This document shows, one piece after another, positions 9,528 through 18,098 of a DNA stretch of 64,000 nt. Location: assembly GCF_014764385.1 (NCBI RefSeq), contig NZ_CP061714.1, positions 1,922,001-1,986,000 on the forward strand, written 5' to 3'. This DNA is from Luteimonas sp. MC1825 (lineage in GTDB: Bacteria > Pseudomonadota > Gammaproteobacteria > Xanthomonadales > Xanthomonadaceae). The translations under genes were made by a program, and so were the position numbers. The notes under the pieces were generated by a model. It did no database searches. It was not told where the DNA came from and saw only the letters and a program-made list of their open reading frames with translations. Within the stretch, counting starts at the first letter, position 1. Every line of letters starts with the position of its first letter.

Positions 9528-9866
9528 TCAGCCCTTGGCGCCGGCCCCGCGCGTCGGCCAGGCGAGCATGTGCTCCGGCACCACGCCACCGCGCCGCGGC
9601 TGTGGCCCCACGACCACCGTGGTCGCCTTGTTGGCGATGATGTACGGCTTCACGTCGTCGATGAAGCGCAGCTTGCCGGTCGCGCGCTCCGCGAACTGCT
9701 TGGCGGTGATCCGCACGTGGCAGTTCAGGAACGGCCCGGCGATGTTGCGGCCCTTGGACACGTAGACGATGCGGCCGTCGCGGTCGCGGCCCAGCACCAG
9801 GCGCTCCTGCTTGCGGGTGGTGCTGTAGATCCAGCCGGGCTGGATATCGGATTCAGGGATCGCCAT
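9528..9866 (-). CDS. Small hypothetical protein
   Basis: A 112-residue protein I do not recognise. It begins MAIPESDIQPGWIYSTTR, has a strand-rich centre with RLVLGRDRDGRIVYVSKGR and a basic tail. It has no signal peptide, membrane segment or Cys pair. It sits 25 bases upstream of the AidB-like gene on the same strand and could be co-transcribed with it. Amino-acid composition and codon use look like a real gene of this genome. The in-frame ATG 33 bases further up is possible, but the chosen start gives a conserved-looking N-terminus. Confidence 0.65.
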   Translation of the reverse strand: MAIPESDIQPGWIYSTTRKQERLVLGRDRDGRIVYVSKGRNIAGPFLNCHVRITAKQFAERATGKLRFIDDVKPYIIANKATTVVVGPQPRRGGVVPEHMLAWPTRGAGAKG

Positions 9867-9938
9867 GGGGGCTGTCCGCCTGGTTCGGAAACGATGCACA
9901 GCGTAGTCGCAGCGGTGCCGGCATGCACCCCCGGCGGG

Positions 9939-10688
9939 TCAGCGCGTGGCCAGCGCCTGGAACGCGGCGGCATTGGGCGTGGCATGGCCGTGCGCGGTGT
10001 TGTCGAACACCACCCAGGCCTCGCTGCCGCGCGGCGTCGTGGCGGCGACCTGCTTCGCGAGCGCCGCCAGCGCATCGGCGACGTAGTCGCTGTAGTAGAC
10101 CCGCGGCGCGCCGTGCCAGCGCCAGTAGCGCAGCGCCGGATCGCCTCCCGGCTCCGCGGCGGTCGCCACCGGCGCCGGATCCGCCGCGACCCGCGCGACG
10201 CGGTGGCGCTGCCACAGCGCGTCGACGCGCGGCGCGAACCAGCTGGCGTGGCGCGGCTCACAGGCGATGCCACCCGCCCAGCGCCGGCGCAGCATGGCGA
10301 AGAACGTCGCCGCCATGCGGCCGTCGAACGCGAGGCTCGGCGGCAGCTGCACCAGCAGGCAGCCGAGCTTGTCGCCCAGGCCACCGGCCTGGTCGAGGAA
10401 GGCGTCAAGCAGAGGTCCCGCCGCCCGCAGGCGCTGGTCGTGGGTGATGGTCCTCGGCAACTTGGCGGAGAACCGGAACGCGTCGGGCACCGCGTCCGCC
10501 CAGCGCTCGTACGTGGCCCGCCGGTGCGGGCGGTGGAACGAGGAGTTGATCTCCGCCATCGCGAAGCGGCTCGCGTAGGTGGCGAGCATGCTGTCGCCCA
10601 TGGCGAACAGCGGCCGATGCCCGGCGGCGATCGACCAGCCCGCGGTGCCGGTGCGGATCGGCGCGCTGGAGATGCGGGAACGTGGCAT
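9939..10688 (-). CDS. DUF72 family protein (YecE-like)
   Basis: A 249-residue TIM-barrel-like DUF72 protein. Family signs are RTGTAGWSI near the N-terminus, YASRFAMAEINSSFHRPH, a repeat of FRFSAKLPRTITH, the strand LLVQLPPSLAFD, and near the end WVVFDNTAHGHATPNA. The biochemical role of DUF72 is not established. The start is the ATG at 10688; the region upstream in frame lacks family character. It is divergent from the glycosylase gene at 10831. Confidence 0.85.
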   Translation of the reverse strand: MPRSRISSAPIRTGTAGWSIAAGHRPLFAMGDSMLATYASRFAMAEINSSFHRPHRRATYERWADAVPDAFRFSAKLPRTITHDQRLRAAGPLLDAFLDQAGGLGDKLGCLLVQLPPSLAFDGRMAATFFAMLRRRWAGGIACEPRHASWFAPRVDALWQRHRVARVAADPAPVATAAEPGGDPALRYWRWHGAPRVYYSDYVADALAALAKQVAATTPRGSEAWVVFDNTAHGHATPNAAAFQALATR

Positions 10689-10830
10689 GCGCTGTCCAGC
10701 TCGCGTGGGTGGTGGCCTACGGATATCACCCGCTCGCCGCCCTTGTCGTGAAGCCGGCAACACGCAGCCGGTCCGCCCGCGCCCACGATCGTTGACATCC
10801 GTGTCACCCGGCGTGGCGATACTCGCCGCC

Positions 10831-11574
10831 ATGCCGGAAGGTCCCTCCATTGTCCTCTTGCGCGAGGATGCCGCGCGCTTCGCCGGCCGCAAGGTGCTGC
10901 GCGTGTCGGGTAACAGCACGCAGGACATCGAGCGCATGCGCACCCGCAAGGTGATGGCCGTGCGCAGCTGGGGCAAGCACTTCCTGCTCGAGTTCGACGG
11001 CTTCAGCCTGCGCATCCACTTCCTGCTGTTCGGCAGCTACCGCATCAACGAGACCAAGCCCACGCCGCCGCGCCTGGGCCTGGGCTTCAGCAAGGGCGAG
11101 GAGCTCAACTTCTACGCCTGCTCGGTGCGCTTCGTCGAAGGTGCGCTCGACGACAGCTATGACTGGCGCGGCGACGTCATGAACGACGCCTGGGACCCGG
11201 CGCTGGCGCGGCGCAAGCTGCGCGCGCAGCCGGAGGCCTTGGCCGCGGACGTGCTGCTCGACCAGGACGTGTTCGCCGGCGTCGGCAACATCATCAAGAA
11301 CGAGGTGCTGCACCGGATCCGCGTGCACCCCGAAAGCACGGTGGGCGCCCTGCCCGCGCGCAAGTTGTCCGAACTGGTCGCGCAGGCGCGCGAGTACAGC
11401 TTCGACTTCTACCGCTGGAAGAAGGCCTACGTGCTGAAGAAGAACTACCAGGTGCACACCAGGCGCAGCTGCCCGCGCGACGGCACCCCGCTGTCCTTCC
11501 GCAAGCACCTCGGCCGCGCGCAGCGGCGGGCCTTCTGGTGCGACACCTGCCAGCGACTGTACGTCCCCGACTGA
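10831..11574 (+). CDS. Nei/Fpg-type DNA glycosylase-AP lyase
   Basis: A 247-residue base-excision repair enzyme of the Fpg/Nei family. After Met it begins PEGPSI, giving the catalytic proline and glutamate at positions 2 and 3. The helix-two-turn-helix region is clear (DQDVFAGVGNIIKNEVLHR, about 150-170) and the beta-hairpin Lys region follows. The C-terminal zinc finger is atypical: CPRDG replaces the usual Cys-x2-Cys pair, while the second pair (WCDTCQ) is present. A histidine five residues before the single cysteine could complete a site. It is closer to Nei-like than MutM enzymes, but the lesion spectrum is not readable. It stands alone, divergent from the DUF72 gene. Confidence 0.85.
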   Translation: MPEGPSIVLLREDAARFAGRKVLRVSGNSTQDIERMRTRKVMAVRSWGKHFLLEFDGFSLRIHFLLFGSYRINETKPTPPRLGLGFSKGEELNFYACSVRFVEGALDDSYDWRGDVMNDAWDPALARRKLRAQPEALAADVLLDQDVFAGVGNIIKNEVLHRIRVHPESTVGALPARKLSELVAQAREYSFDFYRWKKAYVLKKNYQVHTRRSCPRDGTPLSFRKHLGRAQRRAFWCDTCQRLYVPD

Positions 11575-11631
11575 CCAGCCCCGGACGGCGGCCGCGGGCC
11601 TTCACGCCGGCATCCGCCGCACCGGGTTTCG

Positions 11632-12186
11632 ATGACCAACCCTCCCGCACGAGCCACGCCAATGCGCAGCATCCTCGCCACCTTGAAGAAGGAACACGAC
11701 GCCCTCCGCGGCCTGTTCGAGCAGATCAACGCCACCACCGACCGCGCCGAAAAGACGCGAGGCGACCTGCTGGAGAAGATCGAGGCGAACCTGATCCCGC
11801 ACGCGAAATGGGAGGAGCTGGTGTTTTATCCGGCGTTCGCCAAGCGCGCCTCGCATGAGCAGCTGCTGCAGCACGCCGAGGCGATCCAGGAGCATCGTGC
11901 GGTCGAGTTGACCGTACTCCCCGACCTGCACGCGTCGGACAAGACCACGCGCCAGTTCGCGGGTTCGGTGAAAGTGCTCGGCGAGTTCATCGACCACCAT
12001 GCGAAGGAGGAGGAGAAGGAGATGTTCGCCTCGGCGCGCGAGCTGTTCACCCCCGAGGAACTCGCCGAGTTCGACGAACAGTACGAGGCGTGGAAGGCGT
12101 CGCCGGCCGCGGCCGGGATCACTGCGCACGCCAAGATCAAGACCGGATTGAAGTCGGTGCTGCGCAATCCGAAGGCGCCGGGCTGA
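11632..12186 (+). CDS. Hemerythrin-domain protein
   Basis: A 184-residue, mostly helical protein with histidines spaced as in HHE/hemerythrin cation-binding proteins: KKEHDALR, LIPHAKWEELVFYP, QEHRAVE and IDHHAKEEEKEMF. This pattern of H and HxxxE in a four-helix bundle would hold a di-iron centre that senses or carries oxygen or related species. No partner domain is present. The start could also be the ATG at 11662, since neither has a good ribosome site. It is convergent with the SDR gene, with a strong hairpin between them. Confidence 0.8.
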   Translation: MTNPPARATPMRSILATLKKEHDALRGLFEQINATTDRAEKTRGDLLEKIEANLIPHAKWEELVFYPAFAKRASHEQLLQHAEAIQEHRAVELTVLPDLHASDKTTRQFAGSVKVLGEFIDHHAKEEEKEMFASARELFTPEELAEFDEQYEAWKASPAAAGITAHAKIKTGLKSVLRNPKAPG

Positions 12187-12213
12187 GGCCCGTTCGCGTT
12201 CGATCAGCCGACA

Positions 12214-12246
12214 GAGCCGGGCGCGCCGCGTGGCGCTCCCGGGCTC
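12214..12246. terminator. Hairpin between convergent genes
   Basis: A long GC-rich hairpin with outer arms GAGCC and GGCTC and an inner stem of about eight pairs around GCGT, containing one bulge and one mismatch. It lies between the hemerythrin gene and the SDR gene, which point at each other. There is no T-run on either side, so a bidirectional terminator is inferred from position and structure. Confidence 0.5.
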
Positions 12247-12253
12247 CAGCTGC

Positions 12254-13861
12254 TCACCAGTCGGTCGGCTTGTAGTCCTTCAGGAACTGGCCCCAGACGT
12301 GCTCGCCGGTGTTGAGGCCGGCGATGATCGGATCGACGATGCGCGCCGCGCCGTCGACGATGTCGAGCGGCGGGTGGAAGCGCTCCTCGATGGTCTTGCG
12401 CGCCGCGATCTCCACCGGATCCTCGTCGGTCACCCAGCCGGTGTCCACGGAATTCATGTGGATGCCGTCGCCGTGGTAATCGGCCGCCGAGGTGCGCGTC
12501 ATCATGTTGAGCGCGGCCTTGGCCATGTTGGTGTGCGGGTGCCGGGTGGTCTTGAAGTTGCGGTAGAACTGCCCCTCCACCGCCGACACGTTGACGATGT
12601 GGCGGTCACGGCTTGGGGCGCTGCCGTCGGGCGTGCGCAGCAGCAGGGGTTTGAGCCGCGCATTGATCAGGAACGGCGCGATCGCGTTGACCAGCTGCAC
12701 TTCGAGCAGCTCGACCGACGGCACTTCATCCATCATCAACCGCCATGAATTGCGACCGCGAAGGTCGACCTGCTGCAGGTCCTGGTCCAGGCGCCCTTCC
12801 GGGAACAGGTGCGACTGGCCCAGCAGCTCTTCGGCCAGCAGCGGCACCTGCGACAGCTCGGCGGCGCGGGTCAGGCCCGCGGCGGCCTCGTGCCGCAGGT
12901 CGCGACCGGCAAGCGCACTGCCCTCGCCTTCCGGCAGCACCGCGGTCGCGCGCAGGCCTTCGTAGCGGCCCAGCAGCATGCGCTGGTGTTCGGGCGCGTC
13001 GTGCAGCGCGGCGGTTTCCGCCGCCATCATGTGGGCGTAGAACTCCGGCGGGCGACGCACCGTCTGGCAGGCGTTGTTGATGATGAAATCGAGGCGGTCG
13101 TGCGTTGCCAGCAGCTGGCTGCAGAACGCTTCGACGCTCGGCGTGTGGCGCAGGTCGAGTCCGAAGATCTCCAGGCGGTCGTGCCAGTCGGCGAAGTCCG
13201 GCTCCTCGGCGTAGCGCGCGGCGGAGTCACGCGGGAAGCGCGTGGTCACGATCAGCCGCGCACCACAGCGCAGCAGCTTCAGCCCGGCCTGGTAGCCGAT
13301 CTTGACCCGGCCGCCGGTCAGCAGCGCGACGCGCCCGCGCAGGTCGGTGAGCTCGGTGCGCTTGGCGAAATTGAAATCCCCGCAGGTCGGGCACAGCTGG
13401 TCGTAAAAGTGGTGGATGCGCGTGTACTTCTGCTTGCACACATAGCAGTGCTGCGGCTCCAGCGCCTCGTGATGCGGCGGCACGTCGGCGTCGAGGTCGC
13501 GGGGCTTGAAATCCGCTGGCGGGAAATAGTTCGGCGTGGTGAACACCGGCTGGCGGCGCAGGGTGCGGATGCCGGTGGCGTCCAGGAGCGCGTCGTCGCG
13601 CTGGTTCTTTTCCAGCACGCGGCTGCGCTTGGCCTGCTTGCGGCGCTGGCGGCGCGCCACGGGATCGACCGGCGCACTGATCGCGGCCAGCGCGCGGTGC
13701 AGGCGCTCGCGGGTGCCATCGTCCAGCGCGTCGAGCAGCGCGTGGTCGGCAGCGACGGTTTCGAGGGTGTCGGTGGCGTCCCGCAGGCGCGCTGCGAGCG
13801 TATCGCCGGGCAGGTCGGCGCGGGCGTCAGGTGCGCCCGGTGGGGTCGTGGTCATGCGCAT
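12254..13861 (-). CDS. Atypical SDR-family protein with N-terminal zinc ribbon
   Basis: A 535-residue protein. An N-terminal helical part (1-120) is followed by a zinc-ribbon-like Cys-x2-Cys-x14-Cys-x2-Cys (CYVCKQ..LCPTCG, about 139-160) and then a Rossmann short-chain dehydrogenase domain. In that domain the usual TGxxxGxG reads TGGRVKIG, NNAG reads NNAC, the Ser strand is present (NVSAVEGQF), but the catalytic Tyr of YxxxK is replaced (TNMAKAALN). Cofactor binding is plausible and ordinary dehydrogenase chemistry doubtful. Starts at 13861 or 13855 (ATGCGCATG) are equally possible. It seems to stand alone. It could be a scaffold, or an oxidoreductase with a different catalytic residue. Confidence 0.8.
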   Translation of the reverse strand: MRMTTTPPGAPDARADLPGDTLAARLRDATDTLETVAADHALLDALDDGTRERLHRALAAISAPVDPVARRQRRKQAKRSRVLEKNQRDDALLDATGIRTLRRQPVFTTPNYFPPADFKPRDLDADVPPHHEALEPQHCYVCKQKYTRIHHFYDQLCPTCGDFNFAKRTELTDLRGRVALLTGGRVKIGYQAGLKLLRCGARLIVTTRFPRDSAARYAEEPDFADWHDRLEIFGLDLRHTPSVEAFCSQLLATHDRLDFIINNACQTVRRPPEFYAHMMAAETAALHDAPEHQRMLLGRYEGLRATAVLPEGEGSALAGRDLRHEAAAGLTRAAELSQVPLLAEELLGQSHLFPEGRLDQDLQQVDLRGRNSWRLMMDEVPSVELLEVQLVNAIAPFLINARLKPLLLRTPDGSAPSRDRHIVNVSAVEGQFYRNFKTTRHPHTNMAKAALNMMTRTSAADYHGDGIHMNSVDTGWVTDEDPVEIAARKTIEERFHPPLDIVDGAARIVDPIIAGLNTGEHVWGQFLKDYKPTDW

Positions 13862-13958
13862 AGTTTGCGGGGTCGACGCCGCAAACGACAGCACTGGCGC
13901 CTGGAGATCGCGGTCAGCCGCGCCTGCACGGGCCTGCGCGGCGGCGCCCGATGCCGGT

Positions 13959-14534
13959 TCAGCCAGTCAGCGGCCGCCGTGGCCCGGGTGCGGAATGCTG
14001 GCCGGTGCAGGCGTCGATCGCGTCGATCCAGCCGGCCGCCGCCCCTGGAAACGCGTCCGCGTAGGGCACGTAGGGCTTGATGTCCAGCACCGGGGTGCCA
14101 TCGAGGAGGTCCAGCCCGCGCACCCGCAGCGCGCGCGCCTCCACCGCCACCAGCTCCACCGCCGACAGCCCGATCGCGTTCGGCCGATGCGGCGCGCGGG
14201 TGGCGAGCACGCTGCGCTTGCCGCCGCCGCGCGGCGGGCGTACCTCGGTCTTCCATCCCTCGCTGCGGTCGAACACGAACACCAGCCAGATCCGCGCAAA
14301 GCCGGCCAGGTCGCGGAACGCGGCCGCCGGCAGCGTGTCGATGAATTCGATATGCGCGTTGGCGGCATCCCCGGTCTCGGTACCTTCGACCACGGTGGCC
14401 TGGTGCGGCGCGTCGATGCGGCGCGCATACGGCGAGCGCACGTATGCGATCGGGCTGAACGTGAACACCTGGGCATCGCGCGGTGCGGGCGCGGCGGAGC
14501 CGGGGTCGGGCGGCATGGGCAGGTCTTGCGGCAT
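13959..14534 (-). CDS. trmO: tRNA m6t6A37 methyltransferase TrmO (TsaA/YaeB family)
   Basis: A 191-residue protein of the TsaA-like family, which uses S-adenosylmethionine to methylate t6A37 in tRNA-Thr. The match to E. coli TrmO covers FSPIAYVRSPYARRIDAPHQ, the strand ARIWLVFVFDRSEGWKTEVRPPRGG, ATRAPHRPNAIGLSAVEL and LDGTPVLDIKPYVPYAD. It is shorter than the 235-residue E. coli enzyme and lacks its C-terminal extension, as many family members do. The start was chosen at 14534 because the longer frame runs into the divergent gene. No strong ribosome site is visible. Confidence 0.85.
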   Translation of the reverse strand: MPQDLPMPPDPGSAAPAPRDAQVFTFSPIAYVRSPYARRIDAPHQATVVEGTETGDAANAHIEFIDTLPAAAFRDLAGFARIWLVFVFDRSEGWKTEVRPPRGGGKRSVLATRAPHRPNAIGLSAVELVAVEARALRVRGLDLLDGTPVLDIKPYVPYADAFPGAAAGWIDAIDACTGQHSAPGPRRPLTG

Positions 14535-14637
14535 GGGTTGGCCATGGTCCCATGGCTGCGGCCGGCGCGCGTGGCGCGCGCACGCCGTGGCCACCACGCT
14601 GCGCTTATCCTGTGCGCCCCGCACCGGACCACCCGCC

Positions 14638-15195
14638 ATGCACGCTCCCGACAGCGAATTCGACCCGGATGACAACTACGCGGGCGGGTTCGACCCCGAC
14701 CTGGAAATCGACGAGGACGCCGGCAGCGAGGCGCTGGTCTGGCAGCTGCTGCTGCTGCTCAATCCCGGCGACGAAGAGACCGCGCTGCAGCAGTTCGCCG
14801 CTTACCAGGAGGCGACCGCCGACGCCGACGAGGACGAGTTCGAACCGGCCTGGGTGCTGAAGGACATCATCGACTGGAAATCCGGTTTCCAGGTGCACGA
14901 CGACGATGCCGCCGCGTTCGTGGAGAGCATCACCGAACTCGTCTCGCGCTGGAACCTCGACCTCGACTGGGGTGTCGAAGATCCGACCGACGACGAATTC
15001 CTCGCCGACGCCAGCATCGCCGACCTGCTGCACGTGGCCTACGACGCGCTGCGCGCGTACGGCTACACCCTGTGGGTGTGGGAAACCGGCACCGACACTG
15101 TCGCCGGCTGGATCGCGCTCAGCCGCGATGACGATGCGATGCGCGCGATCGCGCCGGCGATCGGCATCGAGCTGCGCCCGGGCGGGCTGGCATAG
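14638..15195 (+). CDS. Acidic hypothetical protein
   Basis: A 185-residue, very acidic protein that I cannot assign with confidence. The first 35 residues are rich in Asp and Glu; the body is helical with LVWQLLLLLNPGDEETALQQ and a later segment ADLLHVAYDALRAYGYTLW. No signal peptide, membrane span or Cys motif is seen. It is divergent from trmO, 103 bases away, and convergent with the M13 peptidase gene. Codon usage matches the neighbours. No function is proposed. Confidence 0.7.
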   Translation: MHAPDSEFDPDDNYAGGFDPDLEIDEDAGSEALVWQLLLLLNPGDEETALQQFAAYQEATADADEDEFEPAWVLKDIIDWKSGFQVHDDDAAAFVESITELVSRWNLDLDWGVEDPTDDEFLADASIADLLHVAYDALRAYGYTLWVWETGTDTVAGWIALSRDDDAMRAIAPAIGIELRPGGLA

Positions 15196-15200
15196 AGGCC

Positions 15201-15231
15201 GCGCACGGGCCGCAGTCGGCGCCCCGTGCGC
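15201..15231. terminator. Hairpin between convergent genes
   Basis: A perfect nine-pair stem, GCGCACGGG against CCCGTGCGC, with a 13-base loop, lying in the 50 bases between the acidic hypothetical gene and the M13 peptidase gene. There is no T-run. It is probably a shared terminator, judged from position. Confidence 0.5.
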
Positions 15232-15245
15232 GCACTACCGCCGAA

Positions 15246-17378
15246 CTACCAGATGCGGACCCGATCCTCGGGCGCGATCCACAGCGGATCGCTTTCGCTG
15301 ACGTCGAATGCGTCATACCAGGCGTCGATGTTGCGCAGCGGCGCGAACGCGCGGATGTGGCCCGGCGAATGCGTGCCGTTGACCAGCTGCTGGCGCAGGG
15401 CGTCGTCGCGCCACAGCGTGCGCCACACCTGGGCCCAGCCCATGAACAGGCGCTGTTCACCGCTGAAACCGTCGATCACCGGCGCCGGCTTGCCGTCGAG
15501 CGAGCGACGGTAGGCTCCCAGTGCGATGGTCAGGCCGCCCAGGTCGCCGATGTTCTCGCCCATGGCCACCTTGCCGTTGATGCGCATGCCCGGCAGCTGC
15601 GGGAACTCGAAAGCCTCGTACTGGGCGCCGAGCTTCGCGGCCTGGACCTCGAACTTGGCGGCGTCGTCGGCCGTCCACCAATCGCGCAGCAGGCCGGCAC
15701 CGTCGGACTTGCGGCCCTGGTCGTCGAAGCCGTGGATGATCTCGTGGCCGATCACGCCGCCGATGGCGCCGTAGTTCACCGCAGGATCCGCGTCGGGATC
15801 GAAGAACGGCGGCTGCAGGATCGCGGCCGGGAACACGATCTCGTTCTTCACCGAGGAGTAGTAGGCGTTGACCGTCTGCGGGGTCATGCCCCACTCGGCC
15901 TTGTCGACCTGATGGCCGATGCGCGCGCGGTCGTAGTCCCATTCGAAGGCGGCCGAACGCAGCGCGTTGCCGAGCACGTCGCCGTCCCTGACCTCCAGCG
16001 CGGCGTAGTCGCGCCAGGTCTCCGGGTGGCCGATCTTCAGGCCGAAGCCGGCCAGCTTGGCGCGGGCCTCCGCCTTGGTGTCCTCGCCCATCCATTCCAG
16101 CTGGTCCAGGCGCGCGCCCATGGCCGCCTTCACGTTGGCCACCAGCTCGTCCATCTTGGCCTTGGCGTCCGGCGGGAAATACAGCTGCACGTAGTCGCGG
16201 CCGATGGCCTCGCCCATCGCCTCCTCGGCATGCGCCACGCCGCGCTTCCAGCGTTCCTTCTGCTCCGGCTGCCCGGAGAGGAACTTCGAGCGGAAGTCGA
16301 AGTGGGCGTCGACGAACGCCTCCGACAGCAGCGGCGCCGCCTGGTCGGTGACGTGGAAGGCCTGCCAGGCCTTGAGGGTGTCGAGGTCGGCATCGGCGAA
16401 GAGCCCGGCCAGCTTCGGCATCGCGCTGTCCTGGCGCACGACCGCGCGCGACGCCTGTTCGACGCCGGCGGCGGCGAAGTAGCGCTCCCAGTTGAAGCCG
16501 GGCGCGGTGGCGGCGAAGTCGGCGCGCTCGACCGGGTTGTAGGTGCGGCTGCGGTCACGGCTCTCGGCACGGGTCCAGTGGGCTTCGGCCACCGCCTTCT
16601 CGAAGTCGAACACGCGCTGCGCATTGCCCTCCGGATCGTCCCAGCCGGCGAGCTGCAGCAGCTGCGCGATGTAGGCGACGTAGCGCTCGCGCTGCGGCGC
16701 GAACTTCTCGTCCAGATACATCTGGCGGTCGCCGAGGCCGAGGCCGGACTGGCTCATGTAGAGCGTGTAGCGGTCGGGATCGCGCTGGTCGTCGGACACG
16801 CCCAGGCGGAACAGGGTGGCGCCGACGCTGCCGGACGCCGCGCCCATGAGGTCGGCCAGTGCGTCCTTGTCGGCCACGGCGCGGATGGCGTCGAGGTGCG
16901 GCGCCAGCGGCTTCGCGCCCAGGGCCTCGATCGCGGCCTCGTCGAGGAAGCTGCGGTACAGCGTGGCGACCTTGGCGGCGTCGCCGGTCGCGGCATCGCC
17001 CTGCCCCACGTAGCCCTCGACCAGGCCGCGAACGCGCGCCTCGGACAGGTCGCGCAAGACCAGGAAGGAGCCGTACATCGACTTGTCCGAGGGAATGTCG
17101 GTGTTCGCGGCCCACGTGCCGCTGACGTAGCCGAAGAAGTCCGCGCCCGGCGACACATCGCGGTCCATCCCCGCGGTGTCGATGCCCCAACTGCCGAAGC
17201 GGTCGGCGGCGACGCTCGCACCGGCGCTGCCGGCACCCGAATCGTCAGCGGCATACAGCAGGCTGGTGTCGCAGGCGATGTCCAGGCAGCCGGCGGCATC
17301 GCGGGCGTCATGCGCGGAAGCGGGTGCGGCGATCGCAAGGGCGAGCACGGTCGCGGCGGAAAGCAGGCTGGTCTTCAA
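15246..17378 (-). CDS. Exported M13-family zinc metallopeptidase (neprilysin/PepO type)
   Basis: A 710-residue secreted peptidase. It opens with a signal peptide (MKTSLLSAATVLALAIAAPASA, about 22 residues). The M13 signatures are complete: NAYYSSVKNEIVFPAAIL for substrate binding, GHEIIHGFDD with the zinc HExxH, the third-ligand region GENIGDLGGL, and the family's C-terminal tryptophan (RVRIW). Such enzymes cleave oligopeptides in the periplasm. I chose a TTG start at 17378: AGGAG stands seven bases before it and it gives a perfect signal peptide, whereas the frame upstream to 17534 is Arg-rich and unconserved. It is monocistronic by position. Confidence 0.92.
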   Translation of the reverse strand: MKTSLLSAATVLALAIAAPASAHDARDAAGCLDIACDTSLLYAADDSGAGSAGASVAADRFGSWGIDTAGMDRDVSPGADFFGYVSGTWAANTDIPSDKSMYGSFLVLRDLSEARVRGLVEGYVGQGDAATGDAAKVATLYRSFLDEAAIEALGAKPLAPHLDAIRAVADKDALADLMGAASGSVGATLFRLGVSDDQRDPDRYTLYMSQSGLGLGDRQMYLDEKFAPQRERYVAYIAQLLQLAGWDDPEGNAQRVFDFEKAVAEAHWTRAESRDRSRTYNPVERADFAATAPGFNWERYFAAAGVEQASRAVVRQDSAMPKLAGLFADADLDTLKAWQAFHVTDQAAPLLSEAFVDAHFDFRSKFLSGQPEQKERWKRGVAHAEEAMGEAIGRDYVQLYFPPDAKAKMDELVANVKAAMGARLDQLEWMGEDTKAEARAKLAGFGLKIGHPETWRDYAALEVRDGDVLGNALRSAAFEWDYDRARIGHQVDKAEWGMTPQTVNAYYSSVKNEIVFPAAILQPPFFDPDADPAVNYGAIGGVIGHEIIHGFDDQGRKSDGAGLLRDWWTADDAAKFEVQAAKLGAQYEAFEFPQLPGMRINGKVAMGENIGDLGGLTIALGAYRRSLDGKPAPVIDGFSGEQRLFMGWAQVWRTLWRDDALRQQLVNGTHSPGHIRAFAPLRNIDAWYDAFDVSESDPLWIAPEDRVRIW

Positions 17379-17543
17379 ATCGTAACTCCTGGCAGGTGGA
17401 CGGACGCCCGCGGGCATCAACCCTGCAAGCATACCCAACCCCGCTTTTTCGAGCCGATGGCCAAGCCCGGTCCCGCTCACTTCACCGGTGCTCGACCTGC
17501 GCGACGCCGAGCTGCGCGCAGCCGGCGAACGCATCGCGCTCAG

Positions 17544-17987
17544 CTAGAGTCCCGCGATCCGAAGCCTGCGGTACTCCGCAGCGGCCTGTGCCGGCGTGGG
17601 ATCGGACATGGCCATGCCGTTGATGAAGACCGCCGGTGCGCCGCGCTTGAAGACCTCGACCGCGCGGCTGGCGCCCGCGACCTGCTCCGGCGTTGGATTG
17701 TCGAACGCGAATGAAATCGAGTGGCCCCGCACCACCGGCACGCCCTTGTCCTGCAGGAACGCGACCAGCGCCTCGCTGCGCCGCGCCTGGTCGGAAGGAC
17801 AGTTTTGCGGCGCAAGGACCAGTACCGCGTGGCGTGATGCGCCATCGGGCATCTGCACCGATACAAAGCCGTTTTCGCTCACGCTGGCACCGGCGTCGAA
17901 CCCGCTGCTCGAATCCGGTCGGCCATCCCACCAGCGCCAGGCGCCGAACAGGCAAGCGACCAGCAACAAGGTGGGGACGAGGCGCAT
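17544..17987 (-). CDS. Membrane-anchored small protein, possible thioredoxin-like fold
   Basis: A 147-residue protein with an uncleaved-looking N-terminal hydrophobic anchor (MRLVPTLLLVACLFGAWRWW). The body has one cysteine in LAPQNCPSDQARRSEALV and a C-terminal PAVFINGMAMSDPTPAQAAAEYR, which recalls the cis-proline and final helix of thioredoxin-like or glutaredoxin-like proteins. This is only a pattern impression. An upstream ATG at 18011 is possible. No clear partner gene is adjacent. Confidence 0.6.
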   Translation of the reverse strand: MRLVPTLLLVACLFGAWRWWDGRPDSSSGFDAGASVSENGFVSVQMPDGASRHAVLVLAPQNCPSDQARRSEALVAFLQDKGVPVVRGHSISFAFDNPTPEQVAGASRAVEVFKRGAPAVFINGMAMSDPTPAQAAAEYRRLRIAGL

Positions 17988-18036
17988 CGTCGGATTGTCA
18001 TGGAGCGCCATGCGCGCTGCAAGCGCGTCGGCGCAT

Positions 18037-18064
18037 AAAAAAGGGGCCCGCTCAGCGAGGCCCC
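18037..18064 (-). terminator. Rho-independent terminator of the cold-shock gene
   Basis: Read on the minus strand, a GC-rich stem GGGGCC/GGCCCC with a ten-base loop is followed directly by six T residues. It lies 35 bases after the stop of the cold-shock gene, the classic arrangement for an intrinsic terminator. Confidence 0.85.
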
Positions 18065-18098
18065 GGAACAGGGAAAACTGTCTTATCGATCGAAGCGT

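Noticed and set aside
10792..10823. TTGACA and GATACT before the Nei-like gene
   Set aside because: The spacer is 20 bases, too long for a normal sigma-70 promoter, and transcription would be leaderless. Kept only as a note.
17401..17543. Short plus-strand frame ending VLDLRDAELRAAGERIALS
   Set aside because: It looks like the tail of a protein, but there is no upstream coding sequence, start or ribosome site; it may be a remnant, and the evidence is too thin to call a pseudogene.
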